Source: FEN-1279 sp964400285 (GTDB taxonomy: Bacteria; Bacteroidota; Ignavibacteria; Tepidaquicellales; Tepidaquicellaceae). Taken from it: a stretch of DNA of 64,000 bases. Shown here in pieces: positions 45,054-53,391 of the stretch. The translations under genes were made by a program, and so were the position numbers. The notes under the pieces were generated by a model. The model ran no database searches and was not told the DNA's origin. It saw only the letters and a program-made list of their open reading frames with translations. The DNA is taken from positions 1 through 64,000 of the forward strand of contig CAYNTK010000010.1 in NCBI GenBank assembly GCA_964400285.1, in the 5' to 3' direction. Every line of letters starts with the position of its first letter. Position 1 is the first letter of the stretch.

Positions 45054-45105
45054 ATCACGGAGAGGTGGCTGAGTGGTTGAAAGCGGCGGTCTCGAAAACC
45101 GTTAT
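45054..45105. repeat. attR direct repeat
   Basis: Second copy of the 52-base repeat; it merges into the intact tRNA-Ser gene. Confidence 0.9.
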
Positions 45106-45145
45106 ACAGGTAACTGTATCGGGAGTTCGAATCTCCCCCTCTCCG
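45059..45145 (+). tRNA. tRNA-Ser(CGA)
   Basis: An 87-nt class-II tRNA with acceptor stem GGAGAGG/CCTCTCC, anticodon loop CTCGAAA giving anticodon CGA (codon UCG), a long variable arm ATACAG-GTAA-CTGTAT and T-arm GGGAG-TTCGAAT-CTCCC. No encoded CCA. It is intact because the element restored its 5' half; its upstream region is therefore element DNA. A terminator follows at 45156. Confidence 0.96.
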
Positions 45146-45155
45146 CATTATTTAT

Positions 45156-45187
45156 AAAACCCACATATTTTTCTGTGGGTTTTTTAT
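45156..45187 (+). terminator. Terminator after tRNA-Ser
   Basis: AAAACCCACA pairs with TGTGGGTTTT (45174-45183), followed by further T. It ends the tRNA transcript just before the next lipoprotein gene. Confidence 0.85.
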
Positions 45188-45208
45188 TGTAATTTTTTTA
45201 TTAATCAA

Positions 45209-45646
45209 ATGAAATATCTTATCATTTTCTTTTTAGCAATAATTTTATCAGGCTGCAGTAAATATGAAGACCCAGTAAGCACTGAAGGAGAAGAGCCATT
45301 TCAAGGTTTATTTTTATTTAACGGCGAAGGTATATATGACAGCGTTGCAAGTTCAGGGGGATATAAACGCAGATTGGGAACATTTAATTTAAATGGGAAC
45401 TATGATAGTATTTGTTTCAAATTTGCTTTAAAAACAAATTATAGTAAAAGCAGGGTTACATTTAAATCGGATTCGATTGCATTATTTCAAATAAATTTTA
45501 CTAATTTCATTGGTGACAGTAATTACCATAACTATTCATATAATATTCATAAAGCTTCGAATGATATAGCTTATACAGATATCATTTTTGTAACTGAATT
45601 CAGAAAATATATAGTCTTAAGAGATTTAAAAATATATTTGAAATAA
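45209..45646 (+). CDS. Lipoprotein of unknown function
   Basis: A 145-aa protein with a lipobox LSGC at residues 13-16, acylated at C16. The mature part is rich in Asn, Tyr, Ser and beta-prone stretches. It lies just right of the integrated element and before converging mla genes. No domain recognised. Confidence 0.65.
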   Translation: MKYLIIFFLAIILSGCSKYEDPVSTEGEEPFQGLFLFNGEGIYDSVASSGGYKRRLGTFNLNGNYDSICFKFALKTNYSKSRVTFKSDSIALFQINFTNFIGDSNYHNYSYNIHKASNDIAYTDIIFVTEFRKYIVLRDLKIYLK

Positions 45647-45711
45647 ACATTTTAACTTTAAATGGAATAATAATTTTGCAAGTCTAGTAAATTATTATAT
45701 CTATTTGTATA

Positions 45712-46761
45712 TTATCTTTTTAGTTCTTCCTCCTTTTGTTCAATGGCTTTATTCAATTCATCGAGTTTTTTTTGCAATACTTTTATTTCTTCTTCAGTCC
45801 TTTTTAACTCTTTTTGTTTACTTACGAATTTTTTTTCGAAATCAGTCCTATCCCAATATCCGATATCTTCAAAATATCCTTTAAAGAAAAAATTGTGTTT
45901 TAAAGCCTCCATATTCTGAGAAAATCCAAATGAACCCTCTTCAAGATTCTTTGTTACAATATTTGCATTCATCACAATTTCTTTTAAATTATTAGCAAAT
46001 ACAGTATCAGTTAAAAGTGTACCTACAACACTTTGATTTGAATTTATTTTGTCTGTTATTTCAGTAACATTTTTTGTAACTGCTCTTAAATCTTTGGTAA
46101 GTTCATCGAGATTATAAGTTACGAATTCTATGGTTTTTCTAAACGCACCTATCACACCTCCTATCTCACCTGCATATCTCGAAAATCCTCGCATTGTTGA
46201 ATCTATTCCGAAATACAGTGATTTATTATTTATTAATTGACCAAGAGTTCCTTCACCTGAATTTACTTTCTCGACTATATCCGATAAATCAGTAGTTAAA
46301 TCTGATGCTTTATCTCCAACCTCCTTTAAACTTTTGAAAATATCCTCCGCATTTATTGGAATTAAAGATTCAAGATAATCTCCATCTGTTACACTTAAAG
46401 AAGTGATACCTCCAGAAGAAATTTCGATTATCTTATTTCCCAATAACCCTTCTGATACTATTGCAGTTTTCGAATCCTTTTTTATAAATTCTCTGACTTT
46501 ATTATCAATCTCCATATTTACAATAACTTCGCTACCGCTTTTTATTGTAATCTTTCTTACAACCCCCACCTTTATCCCTGCAAAATTCACACTTCCACCT
46601 TCCTGTAAACCACTTACGTTTTGAAAAATACTATTTAGTTGAAACGTAGAAGAAAAAAGATTTCTATTACTGCTAATTACAAAAAGTGCTATCATAAAAA
46701 ATAAAATCCCTATTATTATAAAAGCTCCAACCTGTATTTTTTTTGTTATCTCTTGTTTCAT
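45712..46761 (-). CDS. MlaD/MCE-family lipid transport protein
   Basis: A 349-aa protein with one N-terminal membrane segment (about 11-29), the MCE domain NVSGLQEGGSVNFAGIKVGV (about 48-67) and a long C-terminal helical region ending in a Glu/Lys-rich coiled coil (TEEEIKVLQKKLDELNKAIE). It is the periplasmic substrate-binding part of an Mla-type ABC importer or exporter of phospholipids. It follows the ATPase gene by 4 bases. Confidence 0.88.
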   Translation of the reverse strand: MKQEITKKIQVGAFIIIGILFFMIALFVISSNRNLFSSTFQLNSIFQNVSGLQEGGSVNFAGIKVGVVRKITIKSGSEVIVNMEIDNKVREFIKKDSKTAIVSEGLLGNKIIEISSGGITSLSVTDGDYLESLIPINAEDIFKSLKEVGDKASDLTTDLSDIVEKVNSGEGTLGQLINNKSLYFGIDSTMRGFSRYAGEIGGVIGAFRKTIEFVTYNLDELTKDLRAVTKNVTEITDKINSNQSVVGTLLTDTVFANNLKEIVMNANIVTKNLEEGSFGFSQNMEALKHNFFFKGYFEDIGYWDRTDFEKKFVSKQKELKRTEEEIKVLQKKLDELNKAIEQKEEELKR

Positions 46762-46765
46762 AAAA

Positions 46766-47503
46766 TTAAAATATAAAAAATGATTTTATAAAAGGATTAT
46801 TTGATTTTATTAATTCTTCATATGTCCCCGTGGAAATAATTTTACCATCTTTCAATACTTCTATCTTGTTCGATGTTAGCCTTGCACAGTTCATATCGTG
46901 TGTAACAATTAGTGAGCTAACTTTGAACTTTTCCTGCATCTTTAAAATTAACATACAAATCTCTTTCGAAGTCGCTGGGTCTAATCCTGTTGTTGGCTCA
47001 TCATATAGCATTATTTCTGGTTTCATTATTATTGTTCTTGCAAGTCCTGCACGCTTCTTCATCCCTCCAGATAGCTCAGAAGGCATTTTGTCTATTGAAG
47101 ATAGTAGACCTACGTCATCAAGAGCTTCTTTTACTAATTCATCGATTTCATCATCGCTTAATTTTTTAAAATGCCTTCTTAACGGAAATTCCAAATTCTC
47201 TCTTAAACTCATTGAATCATATAATGCTCCGCTTTGAAATAGGAAACCAATTCTTTTTCTTACTTCTAACAATTCATCTTCCTCAAGTTCAGCTATATTT
47301 TTATTCAGCACTATAACCTCACCATCATCTGGATATAATAATCCAACAATATTTTGTAATATTACTGACTTCCCTGTTCCTGACTTTCCAAGTAATACAA
47401 CTGATTCCCCTCTATTTACTTCCAGATTAATATCATCTAATACTAAAAAATCTCCGAACGATTTTTTTAAATGTCTAAGCGATATTACAATCTCTTTTTC
47501 CAT
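46766..47503 (-). CDS. MlaF-like ABC ATPase
   Basis: A 245-aa ATPase from ATG 47503 (TGATG overlap with the permease stop); a TTG three bases upstream is also in frame. Walker A GKSGTGKSV, signature LSGGMKKR, Walker B IMLYDEPTTGLDP and the switch histidine in VTHDMNC are present. It powers the MlaE/MlaD complex at the inner membrane. Confidence 0.92.
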   Translation of the reverse strand: MEKEIVISLRHLKKSFGDFLVLDDINLEVNRGESVVLLGKSGTGKSVILQNIVGLLYPDDGEVIVLNKNIAELEEDELLEVRKRIGFLFQSGALYDSMSLRENLEFPLRRHFKKLSDDEIDELVKEALDDVGLLSSIDKMPSELSGGMKKRAGLARTIIMKPEIMLYDEPTTGLDPATSKEICMLILKMQEKFKVSSLIVTHDMNCARLTSNKIEVLKDGKIISTGTYEELIKSNNPFIKSFFIF

Positions 47504-48273
47504 CAAAATAAAATGCTCGTTATTTGAACTGCAATTAGGTCAAGAAATATAACCATAAAAGATGACATTACAACTGCACTATTAGCAGCTCTTCCCACAC
47601 TTTCTGTTCCGCGACTACAATTATAACCTTTAAAACATCCTATTAAACCAATAACAAAACCAAAAAAAATTGTCTTAATTGTTGATGGTATAATATCATC
47701 AAAATATAGCGAATTAAATATCTTCGACCAGTAAAACTTTAAACTCATATCTCCAGATAAATTTGTTGCAATATATCCACCCAATAGAGATAATGAATTT
47801 GAATATATTACTAATAACGGAACCATTAATGTAGCAGCTGTTATTCTCGTTACTACTAAATATTTAAATGGATTAATAGAAGATACTTCCATTGCAGCAA
47901 TCTGTTCGGTAACTTTCATAGAGCCAAGTTCAGCACCAATTCCAGAACCCATTTTTCCTGCACAAATTAAAGATGTTATTACCGGACCAATCTCTCTGAA
48001 TACTGCAATTGCAAGTGTGCTGGGTATTAAAGATTCCGCTCCGAACTTCGCCATTGTGGGCTTTAACTGAAGAGCAAGTGTCAATCCTATTATCAAACCA
48101 GTTACGCTCACAAGAGGCAAAGAATTATTCCCAAGATAATAAAACTGTTTAATTGTTTCATTAACTTCAAATGGTCGTTTGAATAAATTTTCAAAATATT
48201 TTATTGTAAATAAATAAATATCTGTAACTTCTATTAAAAACTGTTTGTATTTTATAATAAGATTCTCTTTCAT
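47503..48273 (-). CDS. MlaE-family ABC permease
   Basis: A 256-aa inner-membrane permease with about five segments and the family motif TEQIAAMEVSSINPFKYLVV, with GAELGSMKVTEQ before it and CFKGYNCSRG near the end. Together with the next two genes it makes a complete Mla-type lipid transporter. The upstream gene lies 6 bases away. Confidence 0.92.
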   Translation of the reverse strand: MKENLIIKYKQFLIEVTDIYLFTIKYFENLFKRPFEVNETIKQFYYLGNNSLPLVSVTGLIIGLTLALQLKPTMAKFGAESLIPSTLAIAVFREIGPVITSLICAGKMGSGIGAELGSMKVTEQIAAMEVSSINPFKYLVVTRITAATLMVPLLVIYSNSLSLLGGYIATNLSGDMSLKFYWSKIFNSLYFDDIIPSTIKTIFFGFVIGLIGCFKGYNCSRGTESVGRAANSAVVMSSFMVIFLDLIAVQITSILF

Positions 48274-48279
48274 AAAGTG

Positions 48280-48933
48280 TTAATAATACCTGCGAATTTT
48301 TTTATCAATAAATGGATTTGCAAAACCGACTATAATACCAAATGAAAAATCCATAATGTTAGATTTTCTATTCTCAAGAATATATGTATATCTAAATTTT
48401 GTGTGTGGGTATATTAGTAATTTATGATTTCGTATAGAATACCCGTAAGTAATTTCAGGGAAAAATCCATGATAAGTTATTCCATTAAAATAACCTGCAC
48501 CAAAAGACACAACGCCTGTTCCTTGCAATAAATTTGAGGGCTTTATTCCTGATGTAAGAAAATAATCATACTTATAGCTTAAACGGAAATGATGGTCATA
48601 ATTCTGCCTGAAAATATAGGAATATTCGAAAGCCAATCTATGTTGCCCAATATCCCCAAATCCAACTGATATTTCTTTCGTTATACCTAAAGCTATTTTA
48701 TCGTTTTCGTAAAGAATTATCGGATTTAAGAGATAAAAAAAAGAAGCAACACCAATAGTTATTGGAATAAAAGGATTAAAACTCTTTTTCATCGGAAGCT
48801 CTGTAGAATCATCATTAAAATAATTTTGTAAAATTATTTTCTCATTTTTCGGAATTAAATCTTGTGATATCACTTCCGCCGAATTTGTAATAAAAGAAAT
48901 TATTATTAATATTGATACTTTAAATAATCTCAT
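48280..48933 (-). CDS. Exported protein near the mla operon
   Basis: A 217-aa protein with a signal peptide of about 22 residues (FITNSAEVISQ) and a body of alternating aromatic strands (FRLSYKYDYFLTSGIKPS, YFNGITYHGFFPEITYGYS), consistent with a small outer-membrane barrel. It is the first gene of the mla run and lies 6 bases before mlaE, so it may be the outer-membrane partner of the transporter; that is inferred. Confidence 0.6.
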   Translation of the reverse strand: MRLFKVSILIIISFITNSAEVISQDLIPKNEKIILQNYFNDDSTELPMKKSFNPFIPITIGVASFFYLLNPIILYENDKIALGITKEISVGFGDIGQHRLAFEYSYIFRQNYDHHFRLSYKYDYFLTSGIKPSNLLQGTGVVSFGAGYFNGITYHGFFPEITYGYSIRNHKLLIYPHTKFRYTYILENRKSNIMDFSFGIIVGFANPFIDKKIRRYY

Positions 48934-49008
48934 TACAACTCCAAAATAACAAATTATTAGTGGACAATAAGGACAAAATTTTAGTATGCAATAAAGCTTG
49001 TTTCAAAA

Positions 49009-49812
49009 TCACGATGCTTTTATATCTAAAAAAGCATCTATAGAAAACTTATTAAAAACTTTTTTCGATAGGTTATAAAAAAATCCCTTTTTTTTCAAAA
49101 TATAAGGTAAGTTTATTATTTTAACATCATTAAATCCGCTTTTTATTAATGTATTGCTCAAAGTTTTTGTAGTAAAAAAACTCCTGTGATACAACGGATG
49201 ATTCCCTCCCTTCCATTTATATCCGCTCAATTTGAATTTTATACTATTGAAGTTTGGTACCTCGATTATTAAGATACCTTTTTCATTTAAAATCTTTTTT
49301 ACTTTCTTCAATTCTTCTATCGGATTTAAAATATGCTCGAGAACATGCCACATAGTTATCACATCGAATTTGTTCCCCTCTATAATTAAATTTTCAAGAG
49401 ATTTATTACTTACATCAAGATTGAAGCTTTCTTTTGCAAAGTTTATTGCATTAATAGATAAATCTATTCCATACACTTCGAATCCATTATCCACACAGGT
49501 CTTTAAAAATAAACCTGAACCACATCCAATATCGAGTAATTTAAAATCTTTTTTTTCTTTTAAAAGTTTTTTTAAAAAGTAAACTCTCTGTTCATTTATT
49601 TCATAAATTTCGGATAAGAATTCAAAATTAGAATCTTTCTTATAATCTTCACCATTATATTCTATTTTATAATATTCTTCATAAATTTCTTTCTCTTCAG
49701 GTGGATTTAGCAGATAAATAAAATCACAGGAAACACATTTAACAATAACAAATTTCCCTTCTTTTATCTTTTCTTTATATTTTTCGCTATTACAATAAGG
49801 ACAACTTCTCAT
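49009..49812 (-). CDS. Class I SAM-dependent methyltransferase with zinc ribbon
   Basis: A 267-aa protein. An N-terminal zinc ribbon has CPYC (4-7) and CVSC (26-29). The methyltransferase fold follows: motif I LLDIGCGSGLFLK at about 94-106, then DVITMWHVLEHI and GILIIEVPN. It resembles enzymes that methylate sugars or small molecules in glycan or cofactor pathways. It is alone, with no obvious partner. Confidence 0.83.
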   Translation of the reverse strand: MRSCPYCNSEKYKEKIKEGKFVIVKCVSCDFIYLLNPPEEKEIYEEYYKIEYNGEDYKKDSNFEFLSEIYEINEQRVYFLKKLLKEKKDFKLLDIGCGSGLFLKTCVDNGFEVYGIDLSINAINFAKESFNLDVSNKSLENLIIEGNKFDVITMWHVLEHILNPIEELKKVKKILNEKGILIIEVPNFNSIKFKLSGYKWKGGNHPLYHRSFFTTKTLSNTLIKSGFNDVKIINLPYILKKKGFFYNLSKKVFNKFSIDAFLDIKAS

Positions 49813-50000
49813 ATTTTAAAATCCAAATTACTGAAATTATAAAAATCTATAATTTTGATATCATTTCAATCATTTCGTTAAGCATTTTCCACAATATTAT
49901 TAGGAGAAATAAATAGCAATAATTGATAATATATTAAATAAACAACTAAACTTCTAATTTCATATTTTAATATTTAAATACAATTAAAACATCTAATATT

Positions 50001-50453
50001 TTACCTAATCTCTCCATAAACTCTCTCATAAATAATTTTCCCTAAAATCGGTATTCTTATCTTCTCCCCTTGATACGATTTCACAGCAAGATATATGCTG
50101 TAACCTATTCCTCCAAATATTGCAACTATTAAAAGACCAACAAACATAAACATAATTATCATAAATACAGCCGGCATTCCTGATGTGTGCTGTAAGTTTG
50201 CCATTTTAGTAAATCCCACACCTGCAATTGCTATTGCTACTGCAAAAATCATTATTACAATAGCTAATATTATAGAAAAGCTTAAATGAAAAAAAATAGA
50301 TTGAAGAGAATGAAACCTAACAAATTTTGATTGGTCCTTTTTTATCGCCCAAATTATTATGGGCATTATTAACCCACCAAATAGCATAGACAAATGGCAT
50401 AACATTGAAAGCATTTTGTCTTCGTTCGAAATATTTTGAACAGCATTTTCCAT
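50001..50453 (-). CDS. DUF4870 membrane protein
   Basis: A 150-aa protein with the family opening EDKMLSMLCHLSMLFGG and about three membrane segments, ending GEKIRIPILGKIIYERVYG. Function of the family is not known. It lies 12 bases after the DUF1028 gene on the same strand. Confidence 0.85.
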   Translation of the reverse strand: MENAVQNISNEDKMLSMLCHLSMLFGGLIMPIIIWAIKKDQSKFVRFHSLQSIFFHLSFSIILAIVIMIFAVAIAIAGVGFTKMANLQHTSGMPAVFMIIMFMFVGLLIVAIFGGIGYSIYLAVKSYQGEKIRIPILGKIIYERVYGEIR

Positions 50454-50465
50454 AATTATTATTAT

Positions 50466-51479
50466 TTACTTTATTAAAACCATACGCTTTGTATCTGTAA
50501 AAGTTTCGGTGCTTAATCTATAGTAATATATTCCGCTCGCAAGTCCGTTCGGTTCCCATTTCATATCATATCTTCCTGCTTTTAAATTAGAATTTATAAT
50601 TACCGCTATCTCCTCTCCAAGTAAATTATATATCTTTAAAGAGACAAATTCATCTTTCTTAATATCAAATTTTAAATTTGTTGAAGGATTAAATGGATTT
50701 GGATAATTCTGATATAAAATAGTTTTTTCAGGCATCACTTCCGAGTAACCATAAATACCGGTTAACCAGTTATTAAATAGTACTTGTAGTGAATCTATAG
50801 GGTCTCTTCCATAAGGAGGTTTTACTGAATTAGTAACTTTTAAATTTAAATATAATGGTCCAGTTGTATCACCAACATTCGCAACTCTGATAAATGCAGA
50901 TTGAGAAGATGTATTTGGAGCACATCTTGTGTCCGCCCCTATTACTTTTGCTCCCTGTAATGCAGCCATTAATTTTTGTGCAAGTGTTCCCTGAGTATTT
51001 ACAAATCTGGATTGCATAGAATCTATTATCCTCTGTCCAAGTAAAATATTACCTTGAATCGTATAAGTTGGTCCTATTATATGCCCTTTCCAGTTTGTGC
51101 AATTAACACCTGTATAAGCTGCAGTTCGTCCTCCATTTAATAAATCTACAATCCCATATTGTCGTATATGAGGATTATTTTGAGCATCATGTGCAACAAG
51201 GGAATCGATAATTGCTTGCGGATGAAGATGCATATCCATTAGCGTTTTTGCATAGTTTTGATTTGCTGCAAGCCACGTCGCTTGCGTATGCACTACTCCC
51301 CAACCCGGATGGACATCGGAAAGAATTGTGCAATCGGGATGGCAGGACGCACCAGCACTCCCTACCTGACCTGTAACAGGGTCAATCGCAACAATTGAAA
51401 ATGTATCCTGTGCGATAGTATTATTACAAAATAATATTAAAAAAACACAGAATATGTTCAATATAAATACTTTTTTCAT
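50466..51479 (-). CDS. DUF1028 protein with T9SS sorting domain
   Basis: About 337 aa from ATG 51479; an upstream ATG at 51503 would overlap the peptidase gene and break the signal-peptide layout. Signal peptide ends NTIAQ. The DUF1028 domain begins DTFSIVAIDPVTGQVGSAGA, the Ntn-hydrolase-like start, with GWGVVHTQATW and NPHIRQYGIVD after it. The last 75 residues are a Por-secretion domain (NYPNPFNPSTNLKF, SGIYYYRL). A secreted hydrolase of unknown substrate. Confidence 0.83.
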   Translation of the reverse strand: MKKVFILNIFCVFLILFCNNTIAQDTFSIVAIDPVTGQVGSAGASCHPDCTILSDVHPGWGVVHTQATWLAANQNYAKTLMDMHLHPQAIIDSLVAHDAQNNPHIRQYGIVDLLNGGRTAAYTGVNCTNWKGHIIGPTYTIQGNILLGQRIIDSMQSRFVNTQGTLAQKLMAALQGAKVIGADTRCAPNTSSQSAFIRVANVGDTTGPLYLNLKVTNSVKPPYGRDPIDSLQVLFNNWLTGIYGYSEVMPEKTILYQNYPNPFNPSTNLKFDIKKDEFVSLKIYNLLGEEIAVIINSNLKAGRYDMKWEPNGLASGIYYYRLSTETFTDTKRMVLIK

Positions 51480-51489
51480 TTTTGTATAT

Positions 51490-52707
51490 TTAAAATTTTT
51501 CAAGTAAATTTCCTAAAGCATCTTTGTGTATCATAAAATCCATAATTTTTAATTTTATGTAATCTTCGTGATAAAAATAATATCCCTTCGGTTCAACATT
51601 CTTTGAACCTGCTCCTGAATCTTTTATTAAAAACCAGTCTTTACCATTTTTTGTCATATAACCAACAAGATGTAATCCATGGTCATCTCCTGTTGTCCCA
51701 TTTGTAAATCGAAACTGCCTCGAATAATCATCTATATAATCCGATAGAATATCGAATGTTGGAATTATTGCACATTTTACATGTGAATCGTAACCAGGTT
51801 CGGATACATCTCCTCCTATTGCTAATGTGTAACCATTTCGTATGGCATTTTTTATTAAGTTCATAAACACATCGATAGGAACATTATAATAATCTTTACT
51901 ATGCCACCAATTATCTACAACTTTATATTCGACCTTTTTGTAAAATGGCTCTTGCATGTAAGAAATTATATCTACGTAATCATCGAGTTTCAAATTAACG
52001 ACTTTTTCGAAATACTCTTTTGGAGTATATTCATTACCTTCAATTTTCACTTTAGTTGGCGGTTCTCCAAGGTAATGATTCATAATTTCTTTTATAGTAG
52101 ATACAGCTTCTTCTTCGTTCCACATATTATTCTTTTTAACAAAATCTAAATAAGATTGCATCTCAACTATCATTTTACTGTGGTTGTGATATATCTGACC
52201 TGGTAATAGCCCTGTATAACTTTCAAGCGGAACTATACCATATTTTCTCCAAATTCTTGGAACCGCATTTGCTTCAGAACCCTCTGCAAATGCCGAGTTA
52301 CCCCTTTCACGAATAAAACGTCTTGTTTTTTCTATATATTCCCAATATACTGTATATATTGGAGATAGTTTTATTTCCTTTTTATGAATTCTGTAAATTT
52401 CCGATTCAAAAAAAGATGTTGCCGAAAACGACCAACACGTTCCAGTCAACCCCTGCGATACTGTTGGATTATGCCAAAAATATTTGAATTCATCTAATGA
52501 TTTTGGCAAATCCATACCAGTAAAATCTACCTTAAATGCTTTTTTGATTTCTTTTACTGGTTCATTAAACCTTTCAATTTCTCCAGTCATATTTTCATAA
52601 AACTCACTTTTCGACTCTATAAATATAGCTTTATTCCTACCATCACTTTGTGCTTTTAGTATTGTGCATAAAAGAAAAACTAAAAATATTATTATTATAT
52701 TTTTCAT
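51490..52707 (-). CDS. C1-family cysteine peptidase
   Basis: A 405-aa exported papain-like peptidase, similar to the aminopeptidase C/bleomycin hydrolase branch. Signal peptide to about residue 20 (LKAQ). Oxyanion Q85 and nucleophile C91 are in QGLTGTCWSFSA, and the histidine is H343 in DDHGLHLVGY. The usual asparagine position reads KDSGAG (D363), an unexpected change. No T9SS domain. It is upstream of the DUF1028 gene in the same direction and probably co-transcribed. Confidence 0.85.
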   Translation of the reverse strand: MKNIIIIFLVFLLCTILKAQSDGRNKAIFIESKSEFYENMTGEIERFNEPVKEIKKAFKVDFTGMDLPKSLDEFKYFWHNPTVSQGLTGTCWSFSATSFFESEIYRIHKKEIKLSPIYTVYWEYIEKTRRFIRERGNSAFAEGSEANAVPRIWRKYGIVPLESYTGLLPGQIYHNHSKMIVEMQSYLDFVKKNNMWNEEEAVSTIKEIMNHYLGEPPTKVKIEGNEYTPKEYFEKVVNLKLDDYVDIISYMQEPFYKKVEYKVVDNWWHSKDYYNVPIDVFMNLIKNAIRNGYTLAIGGDVSEPGYDSHVKCAIIPTFDILSDYIDDYSRQFRFTNGTTGDDHGLHLVGYMTKNGKDWFLIKDSGAGSKNVEPKGYYFYHEDYIKLKIMDFMIHKDALGNLLEKF

Positions 52708-52977
52708 AATTAAATATTTTAGATTTATAAGTATTTCATAATATCAAATATTTTCCCAAAATTCCGTATAATTTTTTATGTATTACTTTTTTAAAGCGTA
52801 AATTAAATAGCATCGTTTAAGTTTTTATATATTTTAATGAATAACGAGTAATAAGATACTTACATTATATTACTTTCTGTAATCGCTATATAATTTAAAC
52901 TCTTAATACCCCCAACGTTTAAGGATTTCAGCGAACGGAATATAACATATTTATATTAAATAATATTAAAATAATTA
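52708..52977. other. Non-coding divergent spacer
   Basis: About 270 AT-rich bases between the C1 peptidase and the HU promoter. I see no RNA, repeat or frame worth naming. Confidence 0.5.
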
Positions 52978-53008
52978 TTGCTATTTAATAAATTCAATGT
53001 TATATTTG
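52978..53008 (+). promoter_or_regulatory. Bacteroidetes-type promoter of the HU gene
   Basis: TTG at 52978-52980 and TATATTTG at 53001-53008 are 20 bases apart. This matches the TTG-N19/20-TAnnTTTG consensus and places the start site near 53014. Confidence 0.75.
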
Positions 53009-53044
53009 TATGAATTTCTTTTTAAAAATTTAAAAATATCATCT

Positions 53045-53323
53045 ATGAACAAAGAACAACTCATTGACAAATTAGCTGGCGACATAAAAGTAACTAAAGT
53101 TACTGCTAAAGCTGCTATTGATGGCATAATGGATATAATTAAGAAAGCATTGAAAAAGGGTGACAAAGTTGGATTAGTAGGTTTCGGTACATTTTCAGTT
53201 GGTAAAAGGAAAGCCCGTACTGGTCGCAATCCACAAACAGGTAAGGAAATTCAAATTCCTGCGAAGAAAGTCGTTAAATTCAAAGCAGGTAAAGAATTCG
53301 CAGGGTATGTGAATAAAAAGTAA
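53045..53323 (+). CDS. HU/IHF-family DNA-binding protein
   Basis: 92 aa from ATG 53045; an earlier in-frame ATG at 52997 lies inside the promoter and can be discarded. It begins MNKEQLIDKLAGDIKVTKVT, and has GDKVGLVGFGTFSVGKRKAR and GRNPQTGKEIQIPAKKVVKF, the full DNABII signature with its DNA-bending beta arm. It compacts the nucleoid and helps recombination. A terminator follows. Confidence 0.94.
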   Translation: MNKEQLIDKLAGDIKVTKVTAKAAIDGIMDIIKKALKKGDKVGLVGFGTFSVGKRKARTGRNPQTGKEIQIPAKKVVKFKAGKEFAGYVNKK

Positions 53324-53347
53324 GGGGTTAGAGAGTTCTACATTTTT

Positions 53348-53377
53348 AGGCATTATGTTTTTCATAATGCCTTTTTT
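53348..53377 (+). terminator. Terminator after the HU gene
   Basis: AGGCATTATG pairs with CATAATGCCT (53363-53372) across a TTTTT loop and is followed by TTTTTATT. Confidence 0.85.
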
Positions 53378-53391
53378 ATTTTCAACATTTT

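Larger units (their letters stand above)
44750..45058. other. Right-end non-coding region with arm sites
   Basis: 309 bases. From left: the terminator stem at 44860-44917, GCAGGTAAAAAGTT at 44927-44940 and again at 44961-44974, the tandem AAAGTTTATACA at 44969-44980 and 44981-44992, then an AT-rich stretch that must supply the promoter for the intact tRNA-Ser. Confidence 0.6.
40179..45105 (+). mobile_element. Integrative element in tRNA-Ser(CGA), 4.9 kb
   Basis: Bounded by a 52-bp identical direct repeat (40179-40230 and 45054-45105) made of the 5' half of a tRNA-Ser gene; one integrated unit is 4,875 bp. The left copy is a broken tRNA, the right copy continues into the intact gene. Inside are a tyrosine recombinase, a family-A-polymerase-like protein, a zinc-finger protein and three small unknown ORFs, all on the plus strand. 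There is no relaxase, transfer gene, restriction system or phage capsid gene. It looks like a self-replicating integrative element or satellite. Confidence 0.88.

Noticed and set aside
52997..53044. Longer HU start at 52997
   Set aside because: It lies within the promoter (52978-53008), so it would not be transcribed.
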